A stretch of 38,051 nucleotides of DNA from Mollicutes bacterium (GTDB taxonomy: Bacteria > Bacillota_I > Bacilli_A > RF39 > UBA660): contig PWLE01000033.1 of the NCBI GenBank assembly GCA_003559495.1, positions 1 through 38,051 of the forward strand, in the 5' to 3' direction. The notes under the pieces were generated by a model that did no database searches, had not been told where the DNA came from, and saw only the letters and a list, made by a program, of their open reading frames with translations. The position numbers and the translations under genes were made by a program. The stretch's first letter is position 1. Each line of letters begins with the position of its first letter. This document shows, in pieces, positions 9,406-17,699 of this stretch.

Positions 9406-9924
9406 TTAAATTATTTTCATAATTTTTTCTAGTTGTTTACGTTCTTTTTTTCGCACACCGCGAGCACTTTTATATCCGACACTAATAATTAATCGAATTC
9501 TTTTTTCATCAGGAATATTTAAAGCTTTTTTAATCGGTTTTTCATGAAAAAGACCTAACATACAAGTTCCTAATCCCATTTCGGTCGCTGCTAAACATAT
9601 ATAAGATGCCACAATACCAATATCAATTTTGGTATAATCTTGCACCTTAAAATTATTAATAACCCGCACCGGAATACAAGCATCTTGTTCAATTATTACA
9701 ATAAAAGCACCAGCCTTTTCATTAAACTTTTGCACTGACTTTGCTACTTCTTTTATTTTTTCATCACTAGAAACAATATAAAAGAAATAGGGTTGGGCGT
9801 TGCAAGCTGATGGTGCTAAACGTGCTTGCGCAATTATTTTTTCTAAATCAGCTTTCGAAACCGCCTTACCACTAAAATTACGACAGCTTTCTCTTTGGTT
9901 AATTAATTGGGAAAAGTTCATCAT
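9406..9924 (-). CDS. Nitroreductase-family FMN protein
   Basis: QLINQRESCRNFSGKAVSKADLEKIIAQARLAPSACNAQPYFFYIV; C-terminal MGLGTCMLGLF...IRLIISVGY. Confidence 0.92.
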   Translation of the reverse strand: MMNFSQLINQRESCRNFSGKAVSKADLEKIIAQARLAPSACNAQPYFFYIVSSDEKIKEVAKSVQKFNEKAGAFIVIIEQDACIPVRVINNFKVQDYTKIDIGIVASYICLAATEMGLGTCMLGLFHEKPIKKALNIPDEKRIRLIISVGYKSARGVRKKERKQLEKIMKII

Positions 9925-9934
9925 TATCCCTCCT

Positions 9935-10798
9935 TTAAAATATCAAAAACAATAAAGTTAAAATTGTCAAAACAATTAAAATCAAAATATCTTCAGTATA
10001 CCAATAACCTCGTACATTATTATCATTATCTTTTTTTTGCGAAGCTGCTCTTTTTAGTTTCACCACTTGTTCTTGTATTTCTTTTGTTTTTTGATACTTA
10101 TTTTTAATCATTTCACCATCAGTACTGGTTGTTTTTAAAAGTAATGGCAATTGTTTTTCATATAATTTTTCTAACAACATATACATTTTGCTATCACTCA
10201 TAATAGGAAAATAAACAACTTGCAACTCGTTAGTAAACTCCTTTAACCAACGATCAATGGTTGCTTGATCAAAAGATTCTAAATGCTCTGTATTCAATGC
10301 TAATCCAAATTGACCTTTATAATGCTCTCGTTTTGCTATCATAGAAAATAAATGTTTTATTTGCTCTTTCTTATGACCAAAATTGTTTTTTTTATAAGGT
10401 TGATTTTCAATTAAAACTGTGGCATCCAATGCCATTAAAGATAATATTAAATCTACTAAATGGCCGATTATTTTATTTTTTTCAATTTCTGATAAGGGTT
10501 GGAAAGTTTTTAAATCACCTGGTTTAATAACAAAAACTAATGGTTCAGACTGCAAAACGGTAGCTAGTTCAATAATTAATTCCTTGTTAATAATAGTATT
10601 TTTTTTATCAAATTTAGGGGTTGGTAATTGAAAAATTAAATCTTGGGTTACTGATAAGTTAGTATTATGCAAAGCTTGCCGTTGAACCATTAATTGCACT
10701 AAAGAACAATTTAATTCTTTTGCTAATTGCAATTGTTGCAACCAATTAAAAGATTCCGCATTTAACGCTAATCCTATTACATTGGTCTTGGCAAACAT
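9935..10798 (-). CDS. Divergent endonuclease IV / xylose-isomerase-like TIM-barrel protein with C-terminal TM tail anchor
   Basis: VLIENQPYKKNNFGHKKEQIKHLFSMI resembles Nfo ENTAGxGxxLG; GLALNTEHLESF resembles Nfo CxDTCH; C-terminal hydrophobic ILILIVLTILTLLFLIF. Confidence 0.55.
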   Translation of the reverse strand: MFAKTNVIGLALNAESFNWLQQLQLAKELNCSLVQLMVQRQALHNTNLSVTQDLIFQLPTPKFDKKNTIINKELIIELATVLQSEPLVFVIKPGDLKTFQPLSEIEKNKIIGHLVDLILSLMALDATVLIENQPYKKNNFGHKKEQIKHLFSMIAKREHYKGQFGLALNTEHLESFDQATIDRWLKEFTNELQVVYFPIMSDSKMYMLLEKLYEKQLPLLLKTTSTDGEMIKNKYQKTKEIQEQVVKLKRAASQKKDNDNNVRGYWYTEDILILIVLTILTLLFLIF

Positions 10799-10823
10799 GA
10801 AACCACCCCATTACTAAACAATA

Positions 10824-11453
10824 TTAGTTTAGTTGCATCTCTTCCTTTAAACGCGTAAAAAAGTCATCTAAATATGCTTGGCGTTCTTTTCCGATTCGTT
10901 TTCCTTCTTTCGTATATAATTTTTTATCCATATTTTTTAAAGCAAGATCATATTCCATAATTGGGTTGTGTTTACTAACATCTTTAATATAACTACATTT
11001 AGGCATTTTATAATCTAGTGTTAGCCGCTGGCCATGTTGACCGGCAAACATAAAATTACGCGCAATCCCAACTGCTCCCATACAATCAATTTTATCGGCA
11101 TCAAACAATATTTTCGCCTCGATTGTTTTTGGTTCTTCAGCCGTTCTTTTGCGATGTGCTAAAATACAATGCTTTACTTCTTCGATTTTGACAAAGTTTT
11201 TTTCTTTTAAAATTGCCACCGCCATTTTCGCACCTTCAATCGCATGATCAACTTTACCGGTTTTATCTTTATTCTCTTTTTCCCTACCAATGTCATGTAA
11301 AAGTGCCGCCACTCTTAAAACTTCCATATCAACATTGCGTTCTTTGGCAGCGATTTGCAAACAAAGATTATACACACGCATAATATGTTCCCAGCTGTGA
11401 CTATTACAACTAATTTCTTTTTGCACAATCGCCATTATTTCTTGCTCACTCAT
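10824..11453 (-). CDS. HD-domain phosphohydrolase
   Basis: HSWEHIMRVYNLCLQIA...LLHDIGREKE...DHAIEGAKMA HD motif spacing. Confidence 0.9.
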   Translation of the reverse strand: MSEQEIMAIVQKEISCNSHSWEHIMRVYNLCLQIAAKERNVDMEVLRVAALLHDIGREKENKDKTGKVDHAIEGAKMAVAILKEKNFVKIEEVKHCILAHRKRTAEEPKTIEAKILFDADKIDCMGAVGIARNFMFAGQHGQRLTLDYKMPKCSYIKDVSKHNPIMEYDLALKNMDKKLYTKEGKRIGKERQAYLDDFFTRLKEEMQLN

Positions 11454-11728
11454 ATTAAATTATTCCCCCGCAAATAAGCTTCCATCTCTCGTAGAGCATC
11501 ACCACGTAGCGGTTTACATTTTTGATATAACTGTGGATCATCAACCATCGCATCAGCCAAACCCTTACAAGTTCCATAACCACAAACACCACAATTATAA
11601 CCGGGCAGGAGCTTATCAAACTCATCACTTTTATTTTCTACTTTAAAACGATCGGCGACAAACAAAATTAAAAGTGATAATAATAATGCCGTTACCGTGA
11701 TAATAATAATACCAATCATTTGCGACAC
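11450..11728 (-). CDS. rnfB: Truncated RnfB: TM helix plus single Fes [4Fe-4S] domain (GTG start, or ATG at 11719)
   Basis: TM helix, then LLPGYNCGVCGYGTCKGLADAMV...YQKCKP (CxxCxxxxC...C); ends at 92 aa with no ferredoxin CxxCxxCxxxCP repeats. Confidence 0.85.
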   Translation of the reverse strand: MSQMIGIIIITVTALLLSLLILFVADRFKVENKSDEFDKLLPGYNCGVCGYGTCKGLADAMVDDPQLYQKCKPLRGDALREMEAYLRGNNLI

Positions 11729-11826
11729 CCCTTACAAAAATGACAATCACATTGTGTGTTGTTATTTATACGATACAATAAAATCGTAATAGCAATCATA
11801 AATAAAACTAATAAATATCCCATCAT
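11716..11826 (-). CDS. Small 36-aa membrane protein with cysteine cluster, between rnfA and rnfB
   Basis: Not in ORF track. Reverse-strand translation MMGYLLVLFMIAITILLYRINNNTQCDCHFCKGCRK*. Start overlaps the rnfA stop (ATGATG/TGA); its TGA overlaps the start region of rnfB. Confidence 0.75.
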   Translation of the reverse strand: MMGYLLVLFMIAITILLYRINNNTQCDCHFCKGCRK

Positions 11827-12398
11827 AAGCCAAACCTACTAAAAATCATCGCCATAATACCCGCAATAATAAGGGCGATTGGCACACCTTGAAAACTAGC
11901 AAGCACCGGTCTTTGCGCCAATTTTTCCCGAATAGTCGCATAAATATAAATTAATATTGTAAAACCAAGCCCGCTTCCTAATATAAAAACAACTGTTTCA
12001 ATAAAATTATACTGATAATCAATCATCAAAAAAGCAATCCCTAAAACAGCACAGTTAGCGGCAATTAAGGGCAGGAAAATTCCCATTAATTCATAAATCT
12101 TAGGAAATTTTTTACGAATAATTATATTAATAGATTGAACAATAGAAGCAATTATTAAAACAAACAAAATTGTTCGCAAATACTCTGTCCCGGTCGGAAC
12201 TAAAACATAGTGATATAAAAAATAAGCAATTATACCACCAACAAACACGACAAAAGTAACTGATAATCCCATTCCTAAAGCACCTTTCTCCCTATGCGAT
12301 GTACCAATAAAAGGACAGATACCTAAAAACTTTGTTAAAATAATATTTTCTGTTAGAACACTAGCAATAAAAATACTAACTAGACTCATGTAAATCAC
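11823..12398 (-). CDS. rnfA: Electron transport complex subunit RnfA
   Basis: ENIILTKFLGICPFIGTS and LIAANCAVLGIAFL motifs of RnfA/NqrE. Confidence 0.95.
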   Translation of the reverse strand: MIYMSLVSIFIASVLTENIILTKFLGICPFIGTSHREKGALGMGLSVTFVVFVGGIIAYFLYHYVLVPTGTEYLRTILFVLIIASIVQSINIIIRKKFPKIYELMGIFLPLIAANCAVLGIAFLMIDYQYNFIETVVFILGSGLGFTILIYIYATIREKLAQRPVLASFQGVPIALIIAGIMAMIFSRFGL

Positions 12399-13011
12399 CC
12401 TTTATAAAAAATTTATTAAAAATAGCCAACAAAAAACCTAACGATAAAAATGCTCCCGCCGGGGTGGCAAAAATATTAAGATCCAAATTTACTGGCAAAA
12501 CTGTTATTATCCATTTATAACCTGTTATATTACTTAAATCATTCATAATCGTAATAGTATTATGAGCCAAGATTTCGCGCATTAAAGCAACCGCACTAAT
12601 AGTTAATGTAAAACCAAGGCCAATGCCAAGGGCATCTTGAACACTAACTAATACTTTTTCTTTACTAGCAACGGCAATTGCACGCCCTAAAACAATACAA
12701 TTAACGGTAATAAGGGGCAGATAAATTCCTAAAGTGGCATGCAAATCAGGAATAAATTCTTTTATTAACATATCAACCGTTGTCACAAAAGTAGCAATTA
12801 TTATAATAAACACTGGAATTTTAACATTTTCAGGAACCATTTTTTTAATTAACGAAACCGTTAAATTAGAAAAAAGCAAAACAAAAATAACACAAAATCC
12901 CATAATATAGGCACTTTCAAAAGTGTGTGAAACAGCTAATACCGGACATAATCCTAATAATAAAATAAAAACTGGATTTTGACTAATAATACCATCAATT
13001 ATTTTTTTCAC
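12376..13011 (-). CDS. rnfE: Electron transport complex subunit RnfE (GTG start)
   Basis: IISQNPVFILLLGLCPVLAVS, LITVNCIVLGRA, DALGIGLGFTL motifs of RnfE/NqrD. Confidence 0.95.
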   Translation of the reverse strand: MKKIIDGIISQNPVFILLLGLCPVLAVSHTFESAYIMGFCVIFVLLFSNLTVSLIKKMVPENVKIPVFIIIIATFVTTVDMLIKEFIPDLHATLGIYLPLITVNCIVLGRAIAVASKEKVLVSVQDALGIGLGFTLTISAVALMREILAHNTITIMNDLSNITGYKWIITVLPVNLDLNIFATPAGAFLSLGFLLAIFNKFFIKGDLHESS

Positions 13012-13020
13012 AAATTCCTC

Positions 13021-13113
13021 CTAACTAATTAAAAGTTGCGTAAAATATATAATCACACCACATATTAAAGCCACTAATGTTAAAACCAAAACGCTTTTTT
13101 GTTTTTCACTCAT
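13021..13113 (-). CDS. 30-aa single-TM peptide in the position normally occupied by rnfG
   Basis: Not in ORF track. Reverse-strand MSEKQKSVLVLTLVALICGVIIYFTQLLIS*; AGGA upstream; ATG 13113 precedes the rnfD TGA at 13106-13108 (overlap). Resembles an RnfG N-terminal TM anchor. Confidence 0.65.
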   Translation of the reverse strand: MSEKQKSVLVLTLVALICGVIIYFTQLLIS

Positions 13114-14506
13114 GATAATCCTCCAATACATTTCGTAAAATACTTTTTAAACTATCAGTTGTAATAGTAGCACTGCTAATTGTATCAACTTCTTCAAAAT
13201 CATCAGCCGCAATTAACTTTTCCACATAATTAGCATTTTCTACGCGCGCCCAATAACTTTCCGTTTGCGAGAGAATAACAAAATTAACCACTTCATCATT
13301 TTCTAAGATAACTTCAGCTTCAATCCACCCACTAAAACCTCTTTGCGAAACATGATATATCACTTGATTATCAACTTCTGCTACTTCATTAATTACAAAA
13401 TTAGCATCCTCATCTTTTTGATCAAAACCAGCGGCAACTAAAAAACTAATGCCGACAATTAAAATCCAAGCTAAAACAAAACCAGCCATTGATTTAGAAA
13501 AATTAAAACGAGCATAAAAACCAATTTTATCAAGAATAAACACTAATAAATTCATTGTCAAAATAGCAGTTAAAACGCCTTCTGGATAAGGGGATAAAAA
13601 TCGGAAAACAACCGTCAAAACACCTAAAAATAATCCAAACAATAACTGACCCACGGGTGTTGTCGGTGAAGTGACCGGATCGGTCGCCATAAAAACCGCC
13701 CCAAATAAAAGTCCACCACTAAAAATATGAAATAAAGGATACCAAGCACCAAAACCATGTAAAGTTCCAATCAAATAAGTCATAACAAATACCGTCGCCA
13801 CATAAGTAGTTGTTATGCGCCATTTAATCATACGATTAATAGCTAAGTAGAAAAAAGCCAAAATAATTAATAAAGCACTAGTTTCTCCTACTGAGCCTGG
13901 TATTGTTCCAATGAAAAAATCACTTAATCGACCATAAGGTTCCACTAAAGTTGCGTACCCGCCAATTCCTTCTACCTCCGTCGCCAATGGCGTCGCACCA
14001 CTAATTACATCCGCCTCATAAGGATTCAAATAACCGCCACTTTCAACAATATTAACTGAATAAATAGCCATAACAAATAAAACACCTAACAAGGCGGGAT
14101 TAAAAATATTATGACCAAAACCACCAAAAATTAATTTACCAATTGCCGTAGCTATAAAAGCACCTACTATTAAAATAAAAATTGGCGTATTTAATGGTAA
14201 AACTAAAGCAACAAACAAACCAGGCAGGAAAGCATATGATTTTTTAAAAGCCTCTTTAATATTTTGTTTGCGAAGAAAAAAGAAACTTATTTCTGTTAAA
14301 CAACTAGTTAAAACAGCAATTAAAATAAAAAACAAAGGATAAAAAATCATTATAAAATCATAATAACCCTCACGATATGGAATATAACCATTTTTATAAA
14401 TCGTAAAAATGATAATTGGCATTAACGCAATCAACAAATGATTCATAATTTGACTGGCGTTTTGACTATTTTTAATATAAGGTCCAGAAAAAGTTTTTAA
14501 GCTCAC
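13106..14506 (-). CDS. rnfD: RnfD fused to a C-terminal RnfG-like FMN-binding domain
   Basis: RnfD membrane body with flavinylation motif ISGATPLATE and ATDPVTSPTTPVGQLLFG; about 105-aa C-terminal extension ending DTISSATITTDSLKSILRNVLEDYHE, typical of FMN_bind domains. Confidence 0.9.
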   Translation of the reverse strand: MSLKTFSGPYIKNSQNASQIMNHLLIALMPIIIFTIYKNGYIPYREGYYDFIMIFYPLFFILIAVLTSCLTEISFFFLRKQNIKEAFKKSYAFLPGLFVALVLPLNTPIFILIVGAFIATAIGKLIFGGFGHNIFNPALLGVLFVMAIYSVNIVESGGYLNPYEADVISGATPLATEVEGIGGYATLVEPYGRLSDFFIGTIPGSVGETSALLIILAFFYLAINRMIKWRITTTYVATVFVMTYLIGTLHGFGAWYPLFHIFSGGLLFGAVFMATDPVTSPTTPVGQLLFGLFLGVLTVVFRFLSPYPEGVLTAILTMNLLVFILDKIGFYARFNFSKSMAGFVLAWILIVGISFLVAAGFDQKDEDANFVINEVAEVDNQVIYHVSQRGFSGWIEAEVILENDEVVNFVILSQTESYWARVENANYVEKLIAADDFEEVDTISSATITTDSLKSILRNVLEDYHE

Positions 14507-15738
14507 GCAATTTCCTCCTTTGCTCGTTGTACTTTATTACGCAAATTAATATTGGCAGGACAAACATAAGAACAAAGACCACATCCAACACACTTTTGCG
14601 GACGAAATTGCTTTAAATTATCAGTTGCCTCATTAATTAAAACTGGTGACAATTTAGCTGGACAAGCTAAAACACAAGCCCCGCAGCGAAGACAAGTTTC
14701 TTCTTTACACTCTTCTAAAGCAGTAATTATACTAACAGCCGTTAAATCACTACTGACTACTAATTCATAACTAGCAATGCTCTCCCCCATTAAAGGACCA
14801 TTGGCGATTAACATTTTAGAACCTTCTTCTAAGCCGCCTAAAAAATCAATAACATCACTAACCAACGTGCCATTTTTTACTAAAACATTAGCTGGTTTTT
14901 CTAATTTATCACCGCTAAAAGTAACCACTCTTTGTATAAGGGGCTGGTGATATTTTAAAGTTTCATAAATGGCATACATGGTCGCAACACCATTAACGAC
15001 AATTCCTTTTTCGATCGGATAATTTTTATATTTTTCTTTTTTAATTCGCCAAACTAAATCTCTCTCCCACCCCGAAGCATAATAATCAGGCACTTCTACT
15101 AATTTTAATTTAACATAAGTTCCAATATAATTTTTGATAATTTTTTTTATCAACAAATCATTTTTTTTAATTGCGATTATTCCTTCATTCATACCAAAAA
15201 TCTCCACTAAAGCATCCATTACCTCTAAAATTTCTTCACATTTGTTATTAATTAAAATTGCATCACTACTAGTATCTGGATCTGATTCCACGGCATTAAC
15301 AATTAATGTTTTTAAATCATTATCATATTTTACATAAGTCGGAAAGGCGGTACCACTTAATCCTACAACGCCACTTTCCTTTAACTTATTAATAACTTCT
15401 TCTTTAGTATAATCATATAATTGATATTCTTTATCATCTAACTGATCAACAAAATCATTTTCAATGACCAAGCATTTTACTTTTTTATTATTAAGATAAT
15501 ATTTTTGTTCAAAACCAAGCACCTTACCACTAATAGGAGCATGAAGGGGCACTTTTAAATCACCCTTGCTTTTAGCCACCATATCACCTTCAACAACATA
15601 GTCATCTTTTTTTACTAAAACCGTTATATCCTCACTTTTATGAGCCACAAGTGGCAAATAAACTTTATTAGGATTTAAATACTTTTTAAAAGGATAAATT
15701 TCCTTAATTGTTTTTTCTAAACGAATACCACGACTCAT
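14503..15738 (-). CDS. rnfC: Electron transport complex subunit RnfC (divergent)
   Basis: HAPISGKVLGFE barrel-sandwich motif, two C-terminal ferredoxin clusters CLRCGACVLACP and CVGCGLCSYVCP. Confidence 0.92.
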   Translation of the reverse strand: MSRGIRLEKTIKEIYPFKKYLNPNKVYLPLVAHKSEDITVLVKKDDYVVEGDMVAKSKGDLKVPLHAPISGKVLGFEQKYYLNNKKVKCLVIENDFVDQLDDKEYQLYDYTKEEVINKLKESGVVGLSGTAFPTYVKYDNDLKTLIVNAVESDPDTSSDAILINNKCEEILEVMDALVEIFGMNEGIIAIKKNDLLIKKIIKNYIGTYVKLKLVEVPDYYASGWERDLVWRIKKEKYKNYPIEKGIVVNGVATMYAIYETLKYHQPLIQRVVTFSGDKLEKPANVLVKNGTLVSDVIDFLGGLEEGSKMLIANGPLMGESIASYELVVSSDLTAVSIITALEECKEETCLRCGACVLACPAKLSPVLINEATDNLKQFRPQKCVGCGLCSYVCPANINLRNKVQRAKEEIA

Positions 15739-15784
15739 AACTATACCTCCACTTTAATTCATTATATCATTTTTTCCATAAAAA

Positions 15785-15807
15785 AAAACAGCTAATTTTG
15801 CTGTTTT
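15785..15807 (-). terminator. Intrinsic terminator overlapping the end of the Clp-like gene
   Basis: Reverse strand AAAACAGC-AAAATTA-GCTGTTTTTTTTT. Confidence 0.75.
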
Positions 15808-17546
15808 CTTGGCATTGTTTTTGTTTTTTGCAGTGTTTTTGTTTGATTTACCACAATATCCTCTTCAAAATCAATATCAAGTTGAGCATTTTTGTTTTCT
15901 AAATCTAATGCCATTAAAGGCGGAATAATGCGATCAGATAAAACTCGCAAAACATCACGCGCGCCATATTTTTCATAATTAATTTCCGAAATTAATTGTT
16001 CCAGCGCCGCCGGTTGCATATGAAATTGATAATCATAACCCCGTTCAACAAATTTTGCTTCTATTTTATCTAAACACATATCAATAATATCATAAATATT
16101 TTCTTTTTCTAAATGGCGAAAATAAACAATTTCATCAATACGATTAATAAACTCCGGTAACAAACGACTTTCAATCGCATCCTGATAAGCTTCCGCTTTA
16201 TTTAAATTATTGGCAAAACCAATCGGTGATTTACTTGCTTCAAAAGCGCCAATATTAGTTGTTAAAACAAAAATGACTTCACTAAAATCTATTTCCTTTT
16301 GCCGATTGTCACGTGCTTTTCCTTCATCAAAAATATGCAAAAAAAGATCTAATACTTGCGGATGAGCTTTTTCTATTTCGTCTAATAAAATTATAGCTTG
16401 CGGAGTATATGCTACGCGATCAAAAACTTTATTGTTACCATCATCATAACCAACATATCCTGGTGGCGAACCATGAATTTTACTAACACTATGTGATTCT
16501 TTATATTCACTCATATCCATTCTAATTAATTGATAATCAGCATATTTGCTAAGTAATTTAGCGGTTTCTGTTTTCCCAACCCCAGTTGGTCCAGCAAAAA
16601 GAAAAACTCCTTTCGCACCCGTTTCTTTTATGCCACTAAAATCCAAAACTTGCCAGCGACGGACAACTTGTTCGATTTGTGAATCTTGACCAACAATATT
16701 CTCCTTCAAATATATTGCCATTTTTTCAAAATCAATTTTTTTTGATTGCTCCCCTTCTGCTAATTGAAGCGGTTCTTTTTTTTGTAAAATTGGTTCTGCA
16801 TTTTCAAAGTTTTGCTCTTCATTCATTAATGCTTCATCAATCATTTCCCATAAATCTTCAATTTCAACTTCATTTTGATCAAAATTTGTTAACACCGCTT
16901 CAACAATTTCATCAATAAATTTTTGTTCTTTTTCTAAACTATCAAATAAAGAATAATGATATTGATCAGATTGTAATTCGGTAGTAAAAATTATTAATTC
17001 TTGACTGCCCAATATTTCTTTTTCATCCTCATTAGCATTTATGATATCAAGTAAACTTTCCATGTAACATAAGCCACCGATGCGAACTTCAATCGCCATT
17101 AAATCATTAGAACAATGATTTAAAGCCATCGTATCATATTTACAAATGTTAACAAGTTGCTTTTTAATTTTTTCAATTTTAGTTTTTCTTCTACTTATTG
17201 CTCTTGCTAAATTACTATCTAATCGCTTAATAATATCTTTAAAATCAACTGGCAATTCCTTTTTCTCTCCTAAATTAACAACACCATAATATAAATAAAG
17301 CAGTTGCGTTTGCAAACCGTAATGACCGAAATTTTTAAAATTGCGACGAAAATTCGGACATTCTTCATAATATTTTGTCATTAATATTAAAAAAGGATTA
17401 ATCTCAGCATCTTCTTGAAAGTACATTAAATTAAATATTTCATCTTTTTCGGTGAAATTACGCGCAATAATATTTCTTTCAATTCTTTCTACCGGAATAT
17501 TTTCCTTTTGTGCAAATGGCAATAACCTTCGATGTAATTCTTTCAT
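15792..17546 (-). CDS. Single-AAA+ Clp/HSP100 family ATPase (ClpA/ClpB D2-like) with unrecognised N-terminal domain
   Basis: Walker A GPTGVGKTETAK, Walker B IILLDEIEKAH, pore loop GSPPGYVGY, sensor 1 LTTNIGA, sensor 2 YGARDVLRVLS; no D1 domain and no recognisable Clp_N repeats in about 285 N-terminal residues. Confidence 0.88.
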   Translation of the reverse strand: MKELHRRLLPFAQKENIPVERIERNIIARNFTEKDEIFNLMYFQEDAEINPFLILMTKYYEECPNFRRNFKNFGHYGLQTQLLYLYYGVVNLGEKKELPVDFKDIIKRLDSNLARAISRRKTKIEKIKKQLVNICKYDTMALNHCSNDLMAIEVRIGGLCYMESLLDIINANEDEKEILGSQELIIFTTELQSDQYHYSLFDSLEKEQKFIDEIVEAVLTNFDQNEVEIEDLWEMIDEALMNEEQNFENAEPILQKKEPLQLAEGEQSKKIDFEKMAIYLKENIVGQDSQIEQVVRRWQVLDFSGIKETGAKGVFLFAGPTGVGKTETAKLLSKYADYQLIRMDMSEYKESHSVSKIHGSPPGYVGYDDGNNKVFDRVAYTPQAIILLDEIEKAHPQVLDLFLHIFDEGKARDNRQKEIDFSEVIFVLTTNIGAFEASKSPIGFANNLNKAEAYQDAIESRLLPEFINRIDEIVYFRHLEKENIYDIIDMCLDKIEAKFVERGYDYQFHMQPAALEQLISEINYEKYGARDVLRVLSDRIIPPLMALDLENKNAQLDIDFEEDIVVNQTKTLQKTKTMPRKQQN

Positions 17547-17585
17547 AAAATCAAAAACCCCCCTCAGTTTTATTTAATAGCAAAT

Positions 17586-17614
17586 ATAATACTATATTTA
17601 ATGTTCATTGTAAA
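17586..17614 (-). promoter_or_regulatory. Putative sigma-A promoter for the Clp-like gene
   Basis: Reverse strand TTTACA-17 nt-TATTAT. Confidence 0.6.
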
Positions 17615-17622
17615 GCATTTCA

Positions 17623-17661
17623 TAAAAAAAAGCCCGAACAAAAAAAATTTCTTACTCGGGT
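17623..17661 (-). terminator. Intrinsic terminator
   Basis: Reverse strand CCCGA...TCGGG followed by CTTTTTTTT. Confidence 0.8.
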
Positions 17662-17699
17662 GATTTATTCCCTTTTATTATCACTTTATATTTTCTTCT

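Noticed and set aside
9907-10107. Plus-strand 66-aa hydrophobic ORF
   Set aside because: Antisense to the TM anchor and start region of better-supported minus-strand genes.
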